The position numbers and the translations under genes are program-made. This document shows, piece after piece, positions 44,583-54,127 of a stretch of 64,000 bases of DNA. This DNA comes from CAZPBC01 sp964584775 (GTDB lineage Bacteria > Chlamydiota > Chlamydiia > Chlamydiales > SLFE01). Position 1 is the first letter of the stretch. Each line of letters starts with the position of its first letter. The notes below the pieces were generated by a model. That model saw only the letters and a program-made list of their open reading frames with translations, made no database searches and was not told the origin of the DNA. Location: the NCBI GenBank assembly GCA_964584775.1, contig CAZPBC010000006.1:1-64000 (forward strand), in the 5' to 3' direction.

Positions 44583-45658
44583 TGCTTGGCCTCATAGTAT
44601 TTCATACCGGGGCGGAGTCCGAGCTGTCCTTTGGTCACCACCGTGTCTCCAGGGAGGACTCCTTGAAGGATGACCTGTTCTTGGTCAAATTGTTGGCCTA
44701 AGGTAACTTCTCTTTTTTCCACGGTTTGTCCGGCCGTTGTGACGAACACATAGGGACCTTTGGTGTCCATTTTCACGGCTTTCGTCGGGATGACGACCGC
44801 GTCATCTATCTCGTAGACGTGGATGACGACATGGATGAACTGCCCAGGCCAGAGGGTCTCTTCTTTGTTCGGAATCAGGGCGCGGACGAGAAGAGTTCCT
44901 GTGTTGCGGTCGACTTGGTTATCGAGGAAATCGAGTTTTCCGGTCGCTTTGAGTTTTTCACCGACGACTTCGATGTCGACATCCAGGTCTCTGTTTTTTT
45001 GAGCCTTTTGGAGGAGGGGGAAATCCTGTTCGGGAACAGTGAAGTAGGCGTAGAGAGGGGAGATCTGGTTGATCGTGAGAAGGGGTTGGGGATCTTTCGG
45101 GGAGACGATGTTGCCTGGGTCTTTGAGGCGTCGTCCGCAGCGACCTGAGATCGGCGCTTGGATTTTGCAGTAGGCGAGGTTGACTTTTGCTTGATCGATA
45201 GCCCCTTTGGATTCGAGGACCTCTCCTTTTGAACCTTCGACAGAGGAGACGTACTGCTTGTAGTCGAGCTCACTCACGTACTCTTCAGGGACGAGAGGTT
45301 TGAAGCGCTCGACGCGGTCGTTGTTGTAAGAGAGGGAGCTATTGGCTTGCACAAACTTTCCTTCGGCCTGTTCGAGCTGTGCGGCGTAGGGACGGGAGTC
45401 GATGGAGAAGAGAAGGTCGTCTTTGTTGACTCTTTGACCATCTGTGAAGTAGGCGTGAGTCAGCTCTCCTGAGACCTGGGGGCGGATATCCACACTCTGG
45501 TAGGCTTCCGTGTTTCCAATCGTGCGGATGACATAGGGGACCGTTTTCACCTCAGCTTTAGAGAGCTCTACTGGAGCTCCTGGGTCTTCTGTCGAACTGT
45601 TGCTCGAACAGGAGGTACAGAGGAGGGAAAGGAGAAGGAAGAGAGAGGGCTTATTCAT
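44579..45658 (-). CDS. RND membrane-fusion lipoprotein, system 2
   Basis: A 359-residue adaptor with lipobox LLCTSC (Cys17), lipoyl halves (YFTDGQRVNKDDLLFSID and IQAPISGRCG), a short alpha-hairpin, beta-barrel and membrane-proximal domain. MdtA/AcrA-like. Overlaps the pump gene (44579-44582) and the channel gene (45655-45658) as ATGA, so the three proteins are made together. Confidence 0.92.
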   Translation of the reverse strand: MNKPSLFLLLSLLCTSCSSNSSTEDPGAPVELSKAEVKTVPYVIRTIGNTEAYQSVDIRPQVSGELTHAYFTDGQRVNKDDLLFSIDSRPYAAQLEQAEGKFVQANSSLSYNNDRVERFKPLVPEEYVSELDYKQYVSSVEGSKGEVLESKGAIDQAKVNLAYCKIQAPISGRCGRRLKDPGNIVSPKDPQPLLTINQISPLYAYFTVPEQDFPLLQKAQKNRDLDVDIEVVGEKLKATGKLDFLDNQVDRNTGTLLVRALIPNKEETLWPGQFIHVVIHVYEIDDAVVIPTKAVKMDTKGPYVFVTTAGQTVEKREVTLGQQFDQEQVILQGVLPGDTVVTKGQLGLRPGMKYYEAKQ

Positions 45659-47103
45659 AGCGTGTTCCTACAATCTGCGTTGAGGGTTCCAGTGGCATAG
45701 GTGAGGTTTGTGACTGCATCAAACCAAAGTTTCTTTGCATTCGCAAGAGAAAAACGGGCGTTAGAGAGGTTGGTAAGGGATTTCATGAGTGTCGTGATGT
45801 CAACAGTACCGTTTTTGTAGTTCGCAAGGGTGGCGGCGAAGGTTTGGTTGGCGAGATCGACATAGGTACGGTTGACCTCGAGCTGCTCGCGCGCGTACTG
45901 GAGGTCTTGGTAGCTGGTGACCACCTGCTGCACCATTCCCAGTTCCATCTCGGTGAGCTTTGACTTGGCCAGTTCACGGTCTGCTTCAGCTTGGCGGATT
46001 TTGTTTTCATAGTAATAGCCAGCGAAGAGGGGAAAAGTGAGGTTGATCTGTGCGGTGTAATCTTCTCCGTTCGTGCAGACCCAGTCATCAAAGAACTTCT
46101 TTCCGTAGGTTCCTTGGAAGCTGAGCTTGGGTAGTTGATCGCTTCTCGCCGCTTTGACAAAGGAATCGGCGGAGAGGAGTTCGGAATAGCGGCCCTGGAG
46201 GTCGGGGCGGGAGAGGTAGGCGAGGCAAAGGTAGTTGTCGAGGGAGCATCTCAAGGAATCGCTCTCGCAGATATCGACGATCGTTTCAAACTGGACACAC
46301 TCGTTGGCTGGAACTCCCATATCGGCAAGGAGTTTCGCTTTGATGTCAGCTTCAGCTTGTTCGTCGCTGAGAAGGCGGACCTTTTCCTGGCTCACCTGGG
46401 TTTTAGCAATCAGCTCATCGGTGATGGAGACAACTCCTGCCTTTCTTTTTGCTTCTGTTGCCTTTAGCACCGTTGTCGCATCTTCTAAGTTCGCTTTTGC
46501 AGCGTGGACCTTTTCTCCTTGAGTGATGTAGTCGTAGTAGTCGCTAGACACGGTTTGGATGACCGTTTGGATCTCTCGGTTGTGTGCCCAGTTGGCGCTC
46601 ATCAGCTGCTGGCAGAAGACTTGGCTGCGGTAGACCGTCGTTCCGAAATCGAGGATGAGGTAGTTGAGGCTGACCCATGGGCTGAATTCACGGAACTTAT
46701 TGACCATCGCTTTGTCCATGCCGAAGAAGTCGGATTCACGGAGGGTGACCCAGAAGGCGTTGAAGTCAATCTGAGGGTAGAAGTTGCGCTGACTCATTCC
46801 CCACCAAGCAGCGGCGATGCGTGCTTTTGCCCATGAGGAGCGGGTTTTGGGGTTCTTTTTCAGAGCGATGTCGAGGACTTCACAGAGATCCAGCGTCTCG
46901 GGGATTTCTTCACAGGCCTCTTCTTCGCAGCAGGGGGGATCTTGGGTGAGAAGGCAACGGGGAACTTCTTTTTCTTCACCTTCCCATGAACAGCAAGTGT
47001 AGGGGGCGGCATAGGCCCAAGGCTGAGCAGCATGGCGCAGGTTACAGGAGGCCAAAATCGTTAAAATCGCGAGTAGAGATAGGAGCCTTATTGTATGAGT
47101 CAT
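45655..47103 (-). CDS. TolC-family outer membrane channel, system 2
   Basis: A 482-residue OEP-family protein with a lipoprotein-type N-terminus (LTILASC, Cys20), a Cys/Glu-rich insert of about 45 residues (CCSWEGEEKEVPRC, CCEEEAC) before the first OEP repeat, and long amphipathic helices. The Cys-rich insert is unusual for TolC and may cross-link the channel in the disulfide-rich chlamydial envelope. First gene of the operon. Confidence 0.85.
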   Translation of the reverse strand: MTHTIRLLSLLAILTILASCNLRHAAQPWAYAAPYTCCSWEGEEKEVPRCLLTQDPPCCEEEACEEIPETLDLCEVLDIALKKNPKTRSSWAKARIAAAWWGMSQRNFYPQIDFNAFWVTLRESDFFGMDKAMVNKFREFSPWVSLNYLILDFGTTVYRSQVFCQQLMSANWAHNREIQTVIQTVSSDYYDYITQGEKVHAAKANLEDATTVLKATEAKRKAGVVSITDELIAKTQVSQEKVRLLSDEQAEADIKAKLLADMGVPANECVQFETIVDICESDSLRCSLDNYLCLAYLSRPDLQGRYSELLSADSFVKAARSDQLPKLSFQGTYGKKFFDDWVCTNGEDYTAQINLTFPLFAGYYYENKIRQAEADRELAKSKLTEMELGMVQQVVTSYQDLQYAREQLEVNRTYVDLANQTFAATLANYKNGTVDITTLMKSLTNLSNARFSLANAKKLWFDAVTNLTYATGTLNADCRNTL

Positions 47104-47139
47104 AGGAAAAACTCATTTTCTTTAGACTCAAGGATCTTG

Positions 47140-48330
47140 TCAAGGTGCGGGATGTAACCTTTCTAGAAGCTCTCTCTGGAGTCGCTCCTCTTGAGAGTGG
47201 AAATGGGGATCTGAGAGAGGAACCTTATAGTCATTCTGATGACGATAGAGCCAGTACTTGAACCCACTCGAGACCATGAGGATGGCGAAGGGGACGGCGA
47301 GGGGGACAGGAGCTAGGAAGAGGGCTGTTCCAATCAAGCTGATGATACTCTGTGAGATGGAGAGGTTGGTATAGCGGTTTTTGACGTTTAATGAGTTTTC
47401 CACATCTCCCAAGATACGGAGTAATTCGTTGACCTCGTTCTGGTTGAGGCGTTTGCCTCGACTCGCTCCCTCGACGATCGGTAGGAGATCTTCGAGAGCT
47501 TTTTGGATCTCAGGGGACGAGCGACGGATCATTTTTCTCATCTTATGCTTTTTGAGCCTAGCGAGCTTCTTTTGGAGGATTTCACGCGCTTCATCGTCAT
47601 TTTTAGGCTTTGACCTCTGGGCGCTCTTCTCTGCTTGGGCTATCTCTTCTTTCGTGAGACCCACGCGGTCACTTAAGAAAGCATGGACTTTTTCGGTGAA
47701 TTCCTCTGGAGTGAGTTCTCCTTTCATCTGACTCTTGATCAGCTGATGGAGTTCTCCGCGGAGACGGTCAGCTTGCATCTTTTTCACAATTTTCATGACC
47801 AAACTCACTGAAATCATCATCAGACCTAACTGAAGACCATATGAGAAAAGGGGGGCAATCAACCAGTCGGGTTTGACGGTGACAAACTGCTTGATGATCG
47901 TTGTGGCTGAATCAAAGGCGTCTAACAAGTCGATTCCAAGCTCTGTCGCAGTAAAGGCCACTCCTTCAAAATCTCCGCTAAGGAGAAGGCCGACGCCACT
48001 AATCAGCCCGCGTGCGATCGAATCGATCGTGAAGAGGAAGGAGACGTTGGTGGTGAGTCTGAGCGCTTTGATTCCACTTTTGACAGCAGGCTCAACAGGC
48101 TTGTAGCGCTCAAATTGGCTTCCCACGGCTTGGGTGAGGTTGAGGGCGCTTTTGACAGGTTTTAGGCCCTCGTTGATCGGTGTCCAGACAGCGGTTTTGA
48201 AACGGTCTTTTTGTCGCATAACACGCTGAAAAAGGCTCGCTTCTCGAGTCGTAGAGGTAGACGGGTTCTCTTTCGAGGTATAAGTCGGGCCCGTAAAGGC
48301 TGTAGGTCTTATTTCTGTTGTTCTTGCCAT
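47140..48330 (-). CDS. Inc-like protein with bilobed hydrophobic domain
   Basis: Second ATG (48330) preferred because AGGAG lies five bases before it. The 396-residue product has a Ser/Thr-rich polar N-terminus without a signal peptide, hydrophobic stretches at about 95-120 and 158-182, a basic coiled-coil-like middle (185-320), and a paired hydrophobic domain at about 325-362 broken by a short proline turn (APVPLAVP). Such bilobed domains mark chlamydial inclusion membrane (Inc) proteins delivered by type III secretion. I recognise no sequence family, so this is a structural inference only. Divergent from potABCD. Confidence 0.5.
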   Translation of the reverse strand: MARTTEIRPTAFTGPTYTSKENPSTSTTREASLFQRVMRQKDRFKTAVWTPINEGLKPVKSALNLTQAVGSQFERYKPVEPAVKSGIKALRLTTNVSFLFTIDSIARGLISGVGLLLSGDFEGVAFTATELGIDLLDAFDSATTIIKQFVTVKPDWLIAPLFSYGLQLGLMMISVSLVMKIVKKMQADRLRGELHQLIKSQMKGELTPEEFTEKVHAFLSDRVGLTKEEIAQAEKSAQRSKPKNDDEAREILQKKLARLKKHKMRKMIRRSSPEIQKALEDLLPIVEGASRGKRLNQNEVNELLRILGDVENSLNVKNRYTNLSISQSIISLIGTALFLAPVPLAVPFAILMVSSGFKYWLYRHQNDYKVPLSDPHFHSQEERLQRELLERLHPAP

Positions 48331-48407
48331 CATTTCTCCTAAGTAAGTTTTATTTTAACAGATGGGCTTAAAGAGTGGATTAAGAGGGGGTTAAACTTTC
48401 AATAAGG

Positions 48408-48436
48408 TTGCCTTCAGCTCAAAATTAGGGTATTCT
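48408..48436 (+). promoter_or_regulatory. Sigma70-type promoter of potABCD
   Basis: TTGCCT (48408-48413) and TATTCT (48431-48436) are spaced by exactly 17 bp. The 70-nt leader that follows contains a 6-bp hairpin (GAAGCT/AGCTTC) before the ribosome site GAGGAG. Confidence 0.6.
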
Positions 48437-48512
48437 TAGCCAGAAGCTTCTGACCGAGCTTCAGCAGAAAAAAGAAGCAAAACTCGAGAGAAAGAGGAGA
48501 CCTGAAGCTTCT

Positions 48513-49688
48513 ATGCTAGAGTTTCAAAATGTCACAAAAACGTACGGCGATGTCGTCGCTGTGGATAACGTCTCTTTGAAGATCGAAGATGGCGAGTTTT
48601 TCTCTCTTTTGGGCTCCTCAGGGTGTGGAAAAACGACCCTTCTGCGTATTGCAGCGGGTTTTGAGGCGCCTGACGCTGGGCGCGTTCTGCTGAACGGTCA
48701 GGATATCACCGACCTTCCTCCCAACCAGCGCTCTGTGAACACCGTCTTCCAGAATTATGCTCTCTTTCCTCACCTCACTGTCTGGGAGAATATCGCCTTT
48801 GGACTCAAGGTCAAGAAGCATAAAAGTAGCTTCATCAAACGGGAAGTGGAAAAGGTCATGGAGCTGATCCAAATGGAAGACCACGCTCAAAAGTACCCCA
48901 CTCAGCTTTCAGGTGGGCAAAAGCAGCGGGTGGCCATTGCTCGTGCTCTTGTGAACCAACCTGCGGTTCTGCTTCTTGACGAACCCCTTTCAGCCCTCGA
49001 TCTCAAACTGCGTCAAAAGATGCTGATGGAGATCGATCTCATCCATGATGAATTTGGGATTATCTTCCTCTTTGTGACGCATGACCAAAGCGAGGCGATG
49101 GCAGTTTCAGACCGTATTGCTGTCATGCACGCAGCGAAGCTCGAGCAGTTAGGAACCCCGATTGAGCTCTATGAAGCTCCAAAGAGTAGTTTTGTTGCGG
49201 CCTTTATCGGGGATACCAACTTTATCGATGGAAAAGTGATTGAAAAGATCTCTGGGGACTACTCCTCTTTGCAACTAGAACTAGTGGACCAGCAGGTGCA
49301 GTGTTTTAACGACAAAAAGTTGAAGATTGGAGAGCTCGTTCACTTGAGTATCCGTCCAGAAAAAATCCACATTGCAAGAGAGAAGCCCGTCTCATCCACG
49401 AAAATCAACTTGCTGCACGGTGAAGTTGAAGACTACGTGTACAAAGGCGACCATACGAAATATTGGGTTCGTGTGAACGAGTTCCGTTTTGCCGTTCTCC
49501 AACCCAATAGCCGCTTCCTTTTAGATGGCAAGCCGATTGAGTGGGGTGAAGAGGTCTATATCTGGTGGCATGCGGATGATGGATACATGCTGGAGCGGTA
49601 CAGCGAAGTCGATACGATGTTAACGGAACTGCCCTCAGAAGAGATCGGAGAGGCGGACAATCCGACAGAGGAGGAGGAGAGTGAGTAA
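48513..49688 (+). CDS. potA: Spermidine/putrescine ABC transporter ATPase
   Basis: The 391-residue ATPase has Walker A GSSGCGKT (34-41), signature LSGGQKQR (132-139), Walker B VLLLDEPLSALD and the C-terminal TOBE domain (about 290-360), the layout of PotA. It energises polyamine uptake with PotB, PotC and PotD encoded downstream. It ends in an acidic tail (PSEEIGEADNPTEEEESE). Overlaps potB by 8 bp. Confidence 0.93.
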   Translation: MLEFQNVTKTYGDVVAVDNVSLKIEDGEFFSLLGSSGCGKTTLLRIAAGFEAPDAGRVLLNGQDITDLPPNQRSVNTVFQNYALFPHLTVWENIAFGLKVKKHKSSFIKREVEKVMELIQMEDHAQKYPTQLSGGQKQRVAIARALVNQPAVLLLDEPLSALDLKLRQKMLMEIDLIHDEFGIIFLFVTHDQSEAMAVSDRIAVMHAAKLEQLGTPIELYEAPKSSFVAAFIGDTNFIDGKVIEKISGDYSSLQLELVDQQVQCFNDKKLKIGELVHLSIRPEKIHIAREKPVSSTKINLLHGEVEDYVYKGDHTKYWVRVNEFRFAVLQPNSRFLLDGKPIEWGEEVYIWWHADDGYMLERYSEVDTMLTELPSEEIGEADNPTEEEESE

Positions 49689-50553
49689 GCCCGGTCCACG
49701 CTCACTGGAGTGGGGTCTTACCCTCCCACCACTTTTCTGGCTGACTCTCTTTTTTGTCGTTCCCACTGCCATTGTTCTCCTCTACGCGTTCAAACCGACA
49801 GAACTCTATGGTGGGATCGGTGAGGGGTGGACGCTTGAAACCATCCGTGCGCTTTTTACCAGGTCTACCCTGATCTTGATTTACAGAACGCTTTATCTTT
49901 CTTTGACAGCAACATTGATTTGTTTGATTTTAGCGGTTCCGATGGGTTTCTACATTGCTAGGCAGCGTCCGAAAGTGCAGCAGCTGCTCTTGATGCTTGT
50001 CGTTCTTCCATTCTGGAGTAGCTTTATCGTCCGTATCTATGCTTGGAAATCGCTGCTTCACCCGGAAGGCATGTTGAAGCAGTTGCTTGTCTACCTCCAT
50101 CTCGTTTCTGAAGAGACCGTCTTTCTCTACCATCCTTGGGCAGTCATTTTGGTCATGGTTTATGTGTATATTCCATTTGCCATTCTCCCTATTTTTGCTG
50201 CTGCCCAAAAATTTGATGAGCAGGTATTTGAAGCTGCTATGGACTTAGGAATGACGAGGCTGAAAGCCTTCTTTAAAGTCTTCCTTCCCTCCATCAAAAA
50301 TGGTCTTTTTGGCGCCGTTCTTTTGGTTTTGATCCCCACACTCGGTGCCTATGTGATTCCTGATATGATCGGGGGTCCGGATACAGAGATGTTAGGAAAT
50401 AAAATTGTCCAGAAGACCTTTGTGGATCGCAACATTCCAGCTGCTGCTGCTCTTTCTGGAGTCCTTTTTCTAGGCGTCTTTCTACCTCTCGTCTTTCAGT
50501 CGTTGGTGCAGAAACGGCAAGGCCAGACCCACACTGTTAAGGGAGGTCACTGA
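49681..50553 (+). CDS. potB: Spermidine/putrescine ABC transporter permease PotB
   Basis: Inner-membrane permease of 290 residues with six helices and the binding-protein-dependent permease loop EAAMDLGMTRLKAFFKVFLP (EAA motif). Starts at GTG 49681, overlapping potA by 8 bp; its stop shares one base with the start of potC. Confidence 0.92.
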   Translation: MSKPGPRSLEWGLTLPPLFWLTLFFVVPTAIVLLYAFKPTELYGGIGEGWTLETIRALFTRSTLILIYRTLYLSLTATLICLILAVPMGFYIARQRPKVQQLLLMLVVLPFWSSFIVRIYAWKSLLHPEGMLKQLLVYLHLVSEETVFLYHPWAVILVMVYVYIPFAILPIFAAAQKFDEQVFEAAMDLGMTRLKAFFKVFLPSIKNGLFGAVLLVLIPTLGAYVIPDMIGGPDTEMLGNKIVQKTFVDRNIPAAAALSGVLFLGVFLPLVFQSLVQKRQGQTHTVKGGH

Positions 50554-51326
50554 TGCGGCGTCCGCGTTTTTCTGGTTTCGTCTCGATCGCAGTCCTCTTG
50601 TTTCTCTACATTCCGATCCTCATTTTGATCATCTCGTCCTTCAATGCCTCTCGTTTTGGAGGGGAGTGGGAAGGATTTTCGTTAAGATGGTACGTGCGCC
50701 TTTTTCAAGACCGTGAAATTTGGCACGCCGTCCAGAATACGCTCATCGTGGGGGTGACGGCGACGGTCATTTCGACAGTTTTAGGGTCGATGGTTGCCTA
50801 CGCAATCTTTCGTTTCAAAAGCTATTTGCAAAAGATCTCCTTTCTCCTGACCTATTCGACGCTCATCCTTCCTGAGGTTTTAATGGGAATGAGTATGCTT
50901 CTCCTCTTTATGACACTGTTTGTGCCGCTTGGGCTGACAACGATCATTATCACGCACACGACCTTTTGTATTGCCTATGTCGCTCTGGTGGTTTTAGCTC
51001 GTCTTGAACATTTTAACATCGACGTGATTGAAGCGGCCCAGGATGTGGGTGCTTCTTTAACGCAAGTGGCCTTTAAGATCGTGATTCCCATGCTGATGCC
51101 AGCCATTCTTTCTGGAGCACTCCTTGCCTTCACGATCTCGATCGATGATTACATCATTACTTCCTTTGTCGTAGGGCCAGGCTCTTCGACGCTTCCCATT
51201 CATATCTATGGAATGATCAAATTTGGCGCGACCCCTGAGGTAAATGCACTCTCAACGATCTTGATCTTGATCACCTTCTTTCTCGCCTTTTTCACCCAAA
51301 GTCTGACGAAGGAGAGCGTGGTATGA
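50553..51326 (+). CDS. potC: Spermidine/putrescine ABC transporter permease PotC
   Basis: A 257-residue, six-helix permease with the EAA loop EAAQDVGASLTQVAFKIVIP. Partner of PotB. ATGA overlap with potD (51323-51326). Confidence 0.92.
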   Translation: MRRPRFSGFVSIAVLLFLYIPILILIISSFNASRFGGEWEGFSLRWYVRLFQDREIWHAVQNTLIVGVTATVISTVLGSMVAYAIFRFKSYLQKISFLLTYSTLILPEVLMGMSMLLLFMTLFVPLGLTTIIITHTTFCIAYVALVVLARLEHFNIDVIEAAQDVGASLTQVAFKIVIPMLMPAILSGALLAFTISIDDYIITSFVVGPGSSTLPIHIYGMIKFGATPEVNALSTILILITFFLAFFTQSLTKESVV

Positions 51327-52339
51327 GAAAGTTCCTTCTTCTCTCTGTTTTCCTCCTGTTAACAGGCTGTGATAGCTCAACACCAGAGCTGCATCTTTTT
51401 GGCTGGGCAGAGATGATCGATCAGCAGACGATCCGCCGTTTTGAGCAGAAGTATCAGTGCCGGGTGCGTGTTGATACTTACGATTCGAATGAGACGATGT
51501 ATGCAAAATTGCGCTCAGGAGGGGGCGGGTATGACCTCATTATCCCTACGCAGAACTATGTTGGAATCATGGCGCAGCAGGGGCTTCTTCAAGAAATTGA
51601 TCAGGAGAAGCTTCCCTATTTAAAAGACCTCGATCAAAGTGTCCTCACGCCGCTCAGTCCTGAAATCCTTAAATACTCTGTGCCTTTTTCCATTTCGTAT
51701 ACAGGGTTGGGATTAAGGTTGGAGAAGATTCCAGACTTTCAGAATAGTTGGGAGATTTTTCAACGTCCAAACCTCCGTAAGCGGATGACTCTTTTAAACG
51801 ATTACCGCGAAGTGATTGGGTGTGCTCTCATCACGCTGGGGTATAGTGTCAATACCACCTCTAAAGAAGAGATCGAAAAAGCCACTCGCCTAGTTCTTGA
51901 ATGGAAGAAGAATATCGCCAAGTTTGAAAACGAGCAGTACAAGAATGGGATTGCGACAGGTGAGTTTTTAGTCGTCCAGGGCTCGAGTAGTGACATCCTA
52001 CAGGTCGTGGAGGAGAACCCTTTGGTCTCCTTTCAGATTCCTGAAGAGGGATCCGTCGTTGCCTACGATATGTTTGCGATTCCGAAACAAGCACCCAATC
52101 CGGAGCTTGCCTACCATTTCTTGAACTTTCTCTTTCAGCCCGAGGTTGCTGCTTCTCTGATGCAGCGCACCTACCAGCTCATCCCCAATCGTCTGGCCTA
52201 CGACCATCTTCCTGAAAAATTTCGTGAGAATCCAGGAGTTTTCCCACCCGAGTCTGTTTGGGAGAAGTTGGAGCCAATCTGGGATTTAGGGGAGAATGTC
52301 CGCCTCTATCATGAAGCTTGGGATTCAATTAAAGACTGA
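51323..52339 (+). CDS. potD: Spermidine/putrescine-binding lipoprotein PotD
   Basis: A 338-residue solute-binding protein with lipobox LLTGC (Cys16), so it is anchored rather than free in the periplasm. The PotD/PotF fold is indicated by LFGWAEMIDQ, YDLIIPTQNYV and the polyamine-site Trp/Asp residues (AYDMFAIPKQAPN). The 3' end overlaps lpxB on the other strand by 31 bp. Polyamine import fits an intracellular parasite unable to make polyamines, though synthesis genes could lie elsewhere. Confidence 0.9.
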   Translation: MRKFLLLSVFLLLTGCDSSTPELHLFGWAEMIDQQTIRRFEQKYQCRVRVDTYDSNETMYAKLRSGGGGYDLIIPTQNYVGIMAQQGLLQEIDQEKLPYLKDLDQSVLTPLSPEILKYSVPFSISYTGLGLRLEKIPDFQNSWEIFQRPNLRKRMTLLNDYREVIGCALITLGYSVNTTSKEEIEKATRLVLEWKKNIAKFENEQYKNGIATGEFLVVQGSSSDILQVVEENPLVSFQIPEEGSVVAYDMFAIPKQAPNPELAYHFLNFLFQPEVAASLMQRTYQLIPNRLAYDHLPEKFRENPGVFPPESVWEKLEPIWDLGENVRLYHEAWDSIKD

Positions 52340-53442
52340 ACGAGTTCGCCTGCTCGTTGACTCGCGTCTTGCCCCACCATTTTTTGTAGCTCTTCTAAGT
52401 CGTTTTGAAGCGCGCGCCTTTTTTCTGTATTGGGCCACAAAACACGCAGGCTCTCATAGATGCCTTCCGGTGTGTGAGGTTTTGTCACAAATTCGGGGAA
52501 GACCTCTTTGTTGAGAAGGATATTTGTCATGGAGACGAGGGGGATCTTGAGGCGGAGCAGGTACTGTGCAAAGAGCCGGTTGAAAAGATCGAGCTCATAG
52601 ACAACGACTGAAGGAACTTGGTAGAGGCCGAGTTCCAGCGTCACGGTGCCTGATTTTGCAATGCTCGCATTGGCACGCTGCATGAGAGAATAGCTCTTCT
52701 CTGCAGGGATGATTTCAAACTCCGATTCTTTAAACACTCCTCGTGCTTTTTCGATGAGGTGAGAGCGGTAGTCTGGGTTTTGGCAAGAGATGGCGATCCG
52801 CACCTCTTTGAATTCTTCCTTCAAACGTTTTGCCAGTTCGAGTTGTAGAGCGTAGTTCCGCTCAATTTCAACAAAACGAGAGCCGGGAAAGAGAGCGAGA
52901 AGGTTCTCTTCACGGGCATGATCACGGGGAGTCTTAGAGATGGCTTCCCCTGTGGGGTGTCCGACATAGGTGACAGGTAAAGAGGTGTGAGAGAAGAGCT
53001 CTTTTTCAAAGGGGAGGATGGTAAGGAGATGGTCAAAGTACTTCTCTAATGTCTTGATGCGCCCCTTGCCCCAAACCCAAACGGTAGGAGAGACGTACTG
53101 GATGATTTTTCCTTTGTATCCAGCTTTGCGAAGCAGCTTAGCGAGACGGAGATTGAAGCCGGGATAGTCGATCAAGATACAGGCGTCTGGCTGAAACTCG
53201 AGGATCTCTTTCTTGATGGCTTTAAACTGACGGCGGAGCTTGAAAAGCCCTTTAATCACCTGAGCAAACCCCATCATTTGAAACTCTTCCATGGGATGCC
53301 AGCAAGTGAACGCCTCCTTTCTCATGAGCGGGCCACCCACACCAGCCTTCTCATACTCTTTTAGTTGGGAGAGGAGCTGTGCGCCGATGCGGTCGCCGCT
53401 CGCTTCACCAGCAAAGAAGAAGAGTTTCTTATTTGGTTTCAT
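52309..53442 (-). CDS. lpxB: Lipid-A-disaccharide synthase
   Basis: Joins UDP-diacylglucosamine and lipid X in lipid A synthesis. GT19 fold with the N-terminal motif FFFAGEASGDRIGAQLL and the UDP-binding region (SGTVTLELGLYQVPSVVVY). Start at ATG 53442 (GGAG upstream) gives 377 residues, standard length. In Chlamydia trachomatis LpxB carries extra N-terminal membrane domains; here those domains are a separate gene (53429-54124) overlapping lpxB by 14 bp. Last gene of the pcnB operon. Confidence 0.95.
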   Translation of the reverse strand: MKPNKKLFFFAGEASGDRIGAQLLSQLKEYEKAGVGGPLMRKEAFTCWHPMEEFQMMGFAQVIKGLFKLRRQFKAIKKEILEFQPDACILIDYPGFNLRLAKLLRKAGYKGKIIQYVSPTVWVWGKGRIKTLEKYFDHLLTILPFEKELFSHTSLPVTYVGHPTGEAISKTPRDHAREENLLALFPGSRFVEIERNYALQLELAKRLKEEFKEVRIAISCQNPDYRSHLIEKARGVFKESEFEIIPAEKSYSLMQRANASIAKSGTVTLELGLYQVPSVVVYELDLFNRLFAQYLLRLKIPLVSMTNILLNKEVFPEFVTKPHTPEGIYESLRVLWPNTEKRRALQNDLEELQKMVGQDASQRAGELVQSLIESQAS

Positions 53443-54124
53443 GCGTCTCCATTTCGACTGCAACTTGCTTTTTCTTCAAAAGGACAAGGTTGCGGATGTA
53501 GGGTAGGAGTCCGAGTGCGGGTCCAATGAAGTTCACGAGATCGTTCAGCATGAAAAAGTAAATGCAAGCCATGATGGCACCCGCAATACTCAACCACCAA
53601 AAAGAGCTTTTGACAACACTCGCGTGAGCCATTTCTGATTGCCACCACTGTACCCAGAAGCGGCTTGCAAAAAGAGCGAAGCCGATGGTGCCGAAGATGT
53701 GCCAAACAGCAGAAAGAGGAGTGCTTGTTCCTTTAGTAAAGTAGCTCGGTGAACGGAAGAAGACGTAGTTACCTGTCAACCACCCTTGTAGAACAAAGAG
53801 TCCGAAGACAAAAAGAAGAGAGCAGGCAATGAAGATCAGGACACTTTTGAGGGAAAACTGCTCCTCTTCCGGTTTCCTGAGATCCAAATTTCTCCAGGAG
53901 ATGACCGCGTTGAAGGTCTGGATGAGGCAGATGTTTAACTGCAGCTGAATGAAGGTGTGGAAGGCCATCATGATATTTCCCATGAGAGAAATGACCCAAA
54001 AGTTCGCTCCAACAACGCTCTCTTTTTTGTATTCACTGACAAACCATTGGATAGTGAAGCGTGATGCGAAGAGGATGTTCGCGATAAATCCGAGGGGGTA
54101 GAGGGTGTCTCTGAGGAGGTCCAT
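53429..54124 (-). CDS. Membrane protein with two LAB_N (lipid A biosynthesis N-terminal) domains
   Basis: A 231-residue protein made of two copies of the LAB_N domain: FASRFTIQWFVSEYKKES (about 18-35) and FASRFWVQWWQSEMAHAS (about 149-166), each with two to three membrane helices. LAB_N units occur fused in front of chlamydial LpxB or as separate proteins next to GT2 enzymes that load sugars onto lipid carriers. Both contexts are met here: GT2 lies 3 bp upstream and lpxB overlaps downstream. A role in presenting lipid A precursors or a polyprenyl-linked sugar is inferred. Confidence 0.85.
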   Translation of the reverse strand: MDLLRDTLYPLGFIANILFASRFTIQWFVSEYKKESVVGANFWVISLMGNIMMAFHTFIQLQLNICLIQTFNAVISWRNLDLRKPEEEQFSLKSVLIFIACSLLFVFGLFVLQGWLTGNYVFFRSPSYFTKGTSTPLSAVWHIFGTIGFALFASRFWVQWWQSEMAHASVVKSSFWWLSIAGAIMACIYFFMLNDLVNFIGPALGLLPYIRNLVLLKKKQVAVEMETHETK

Positions 54125-54127
54125 TCG

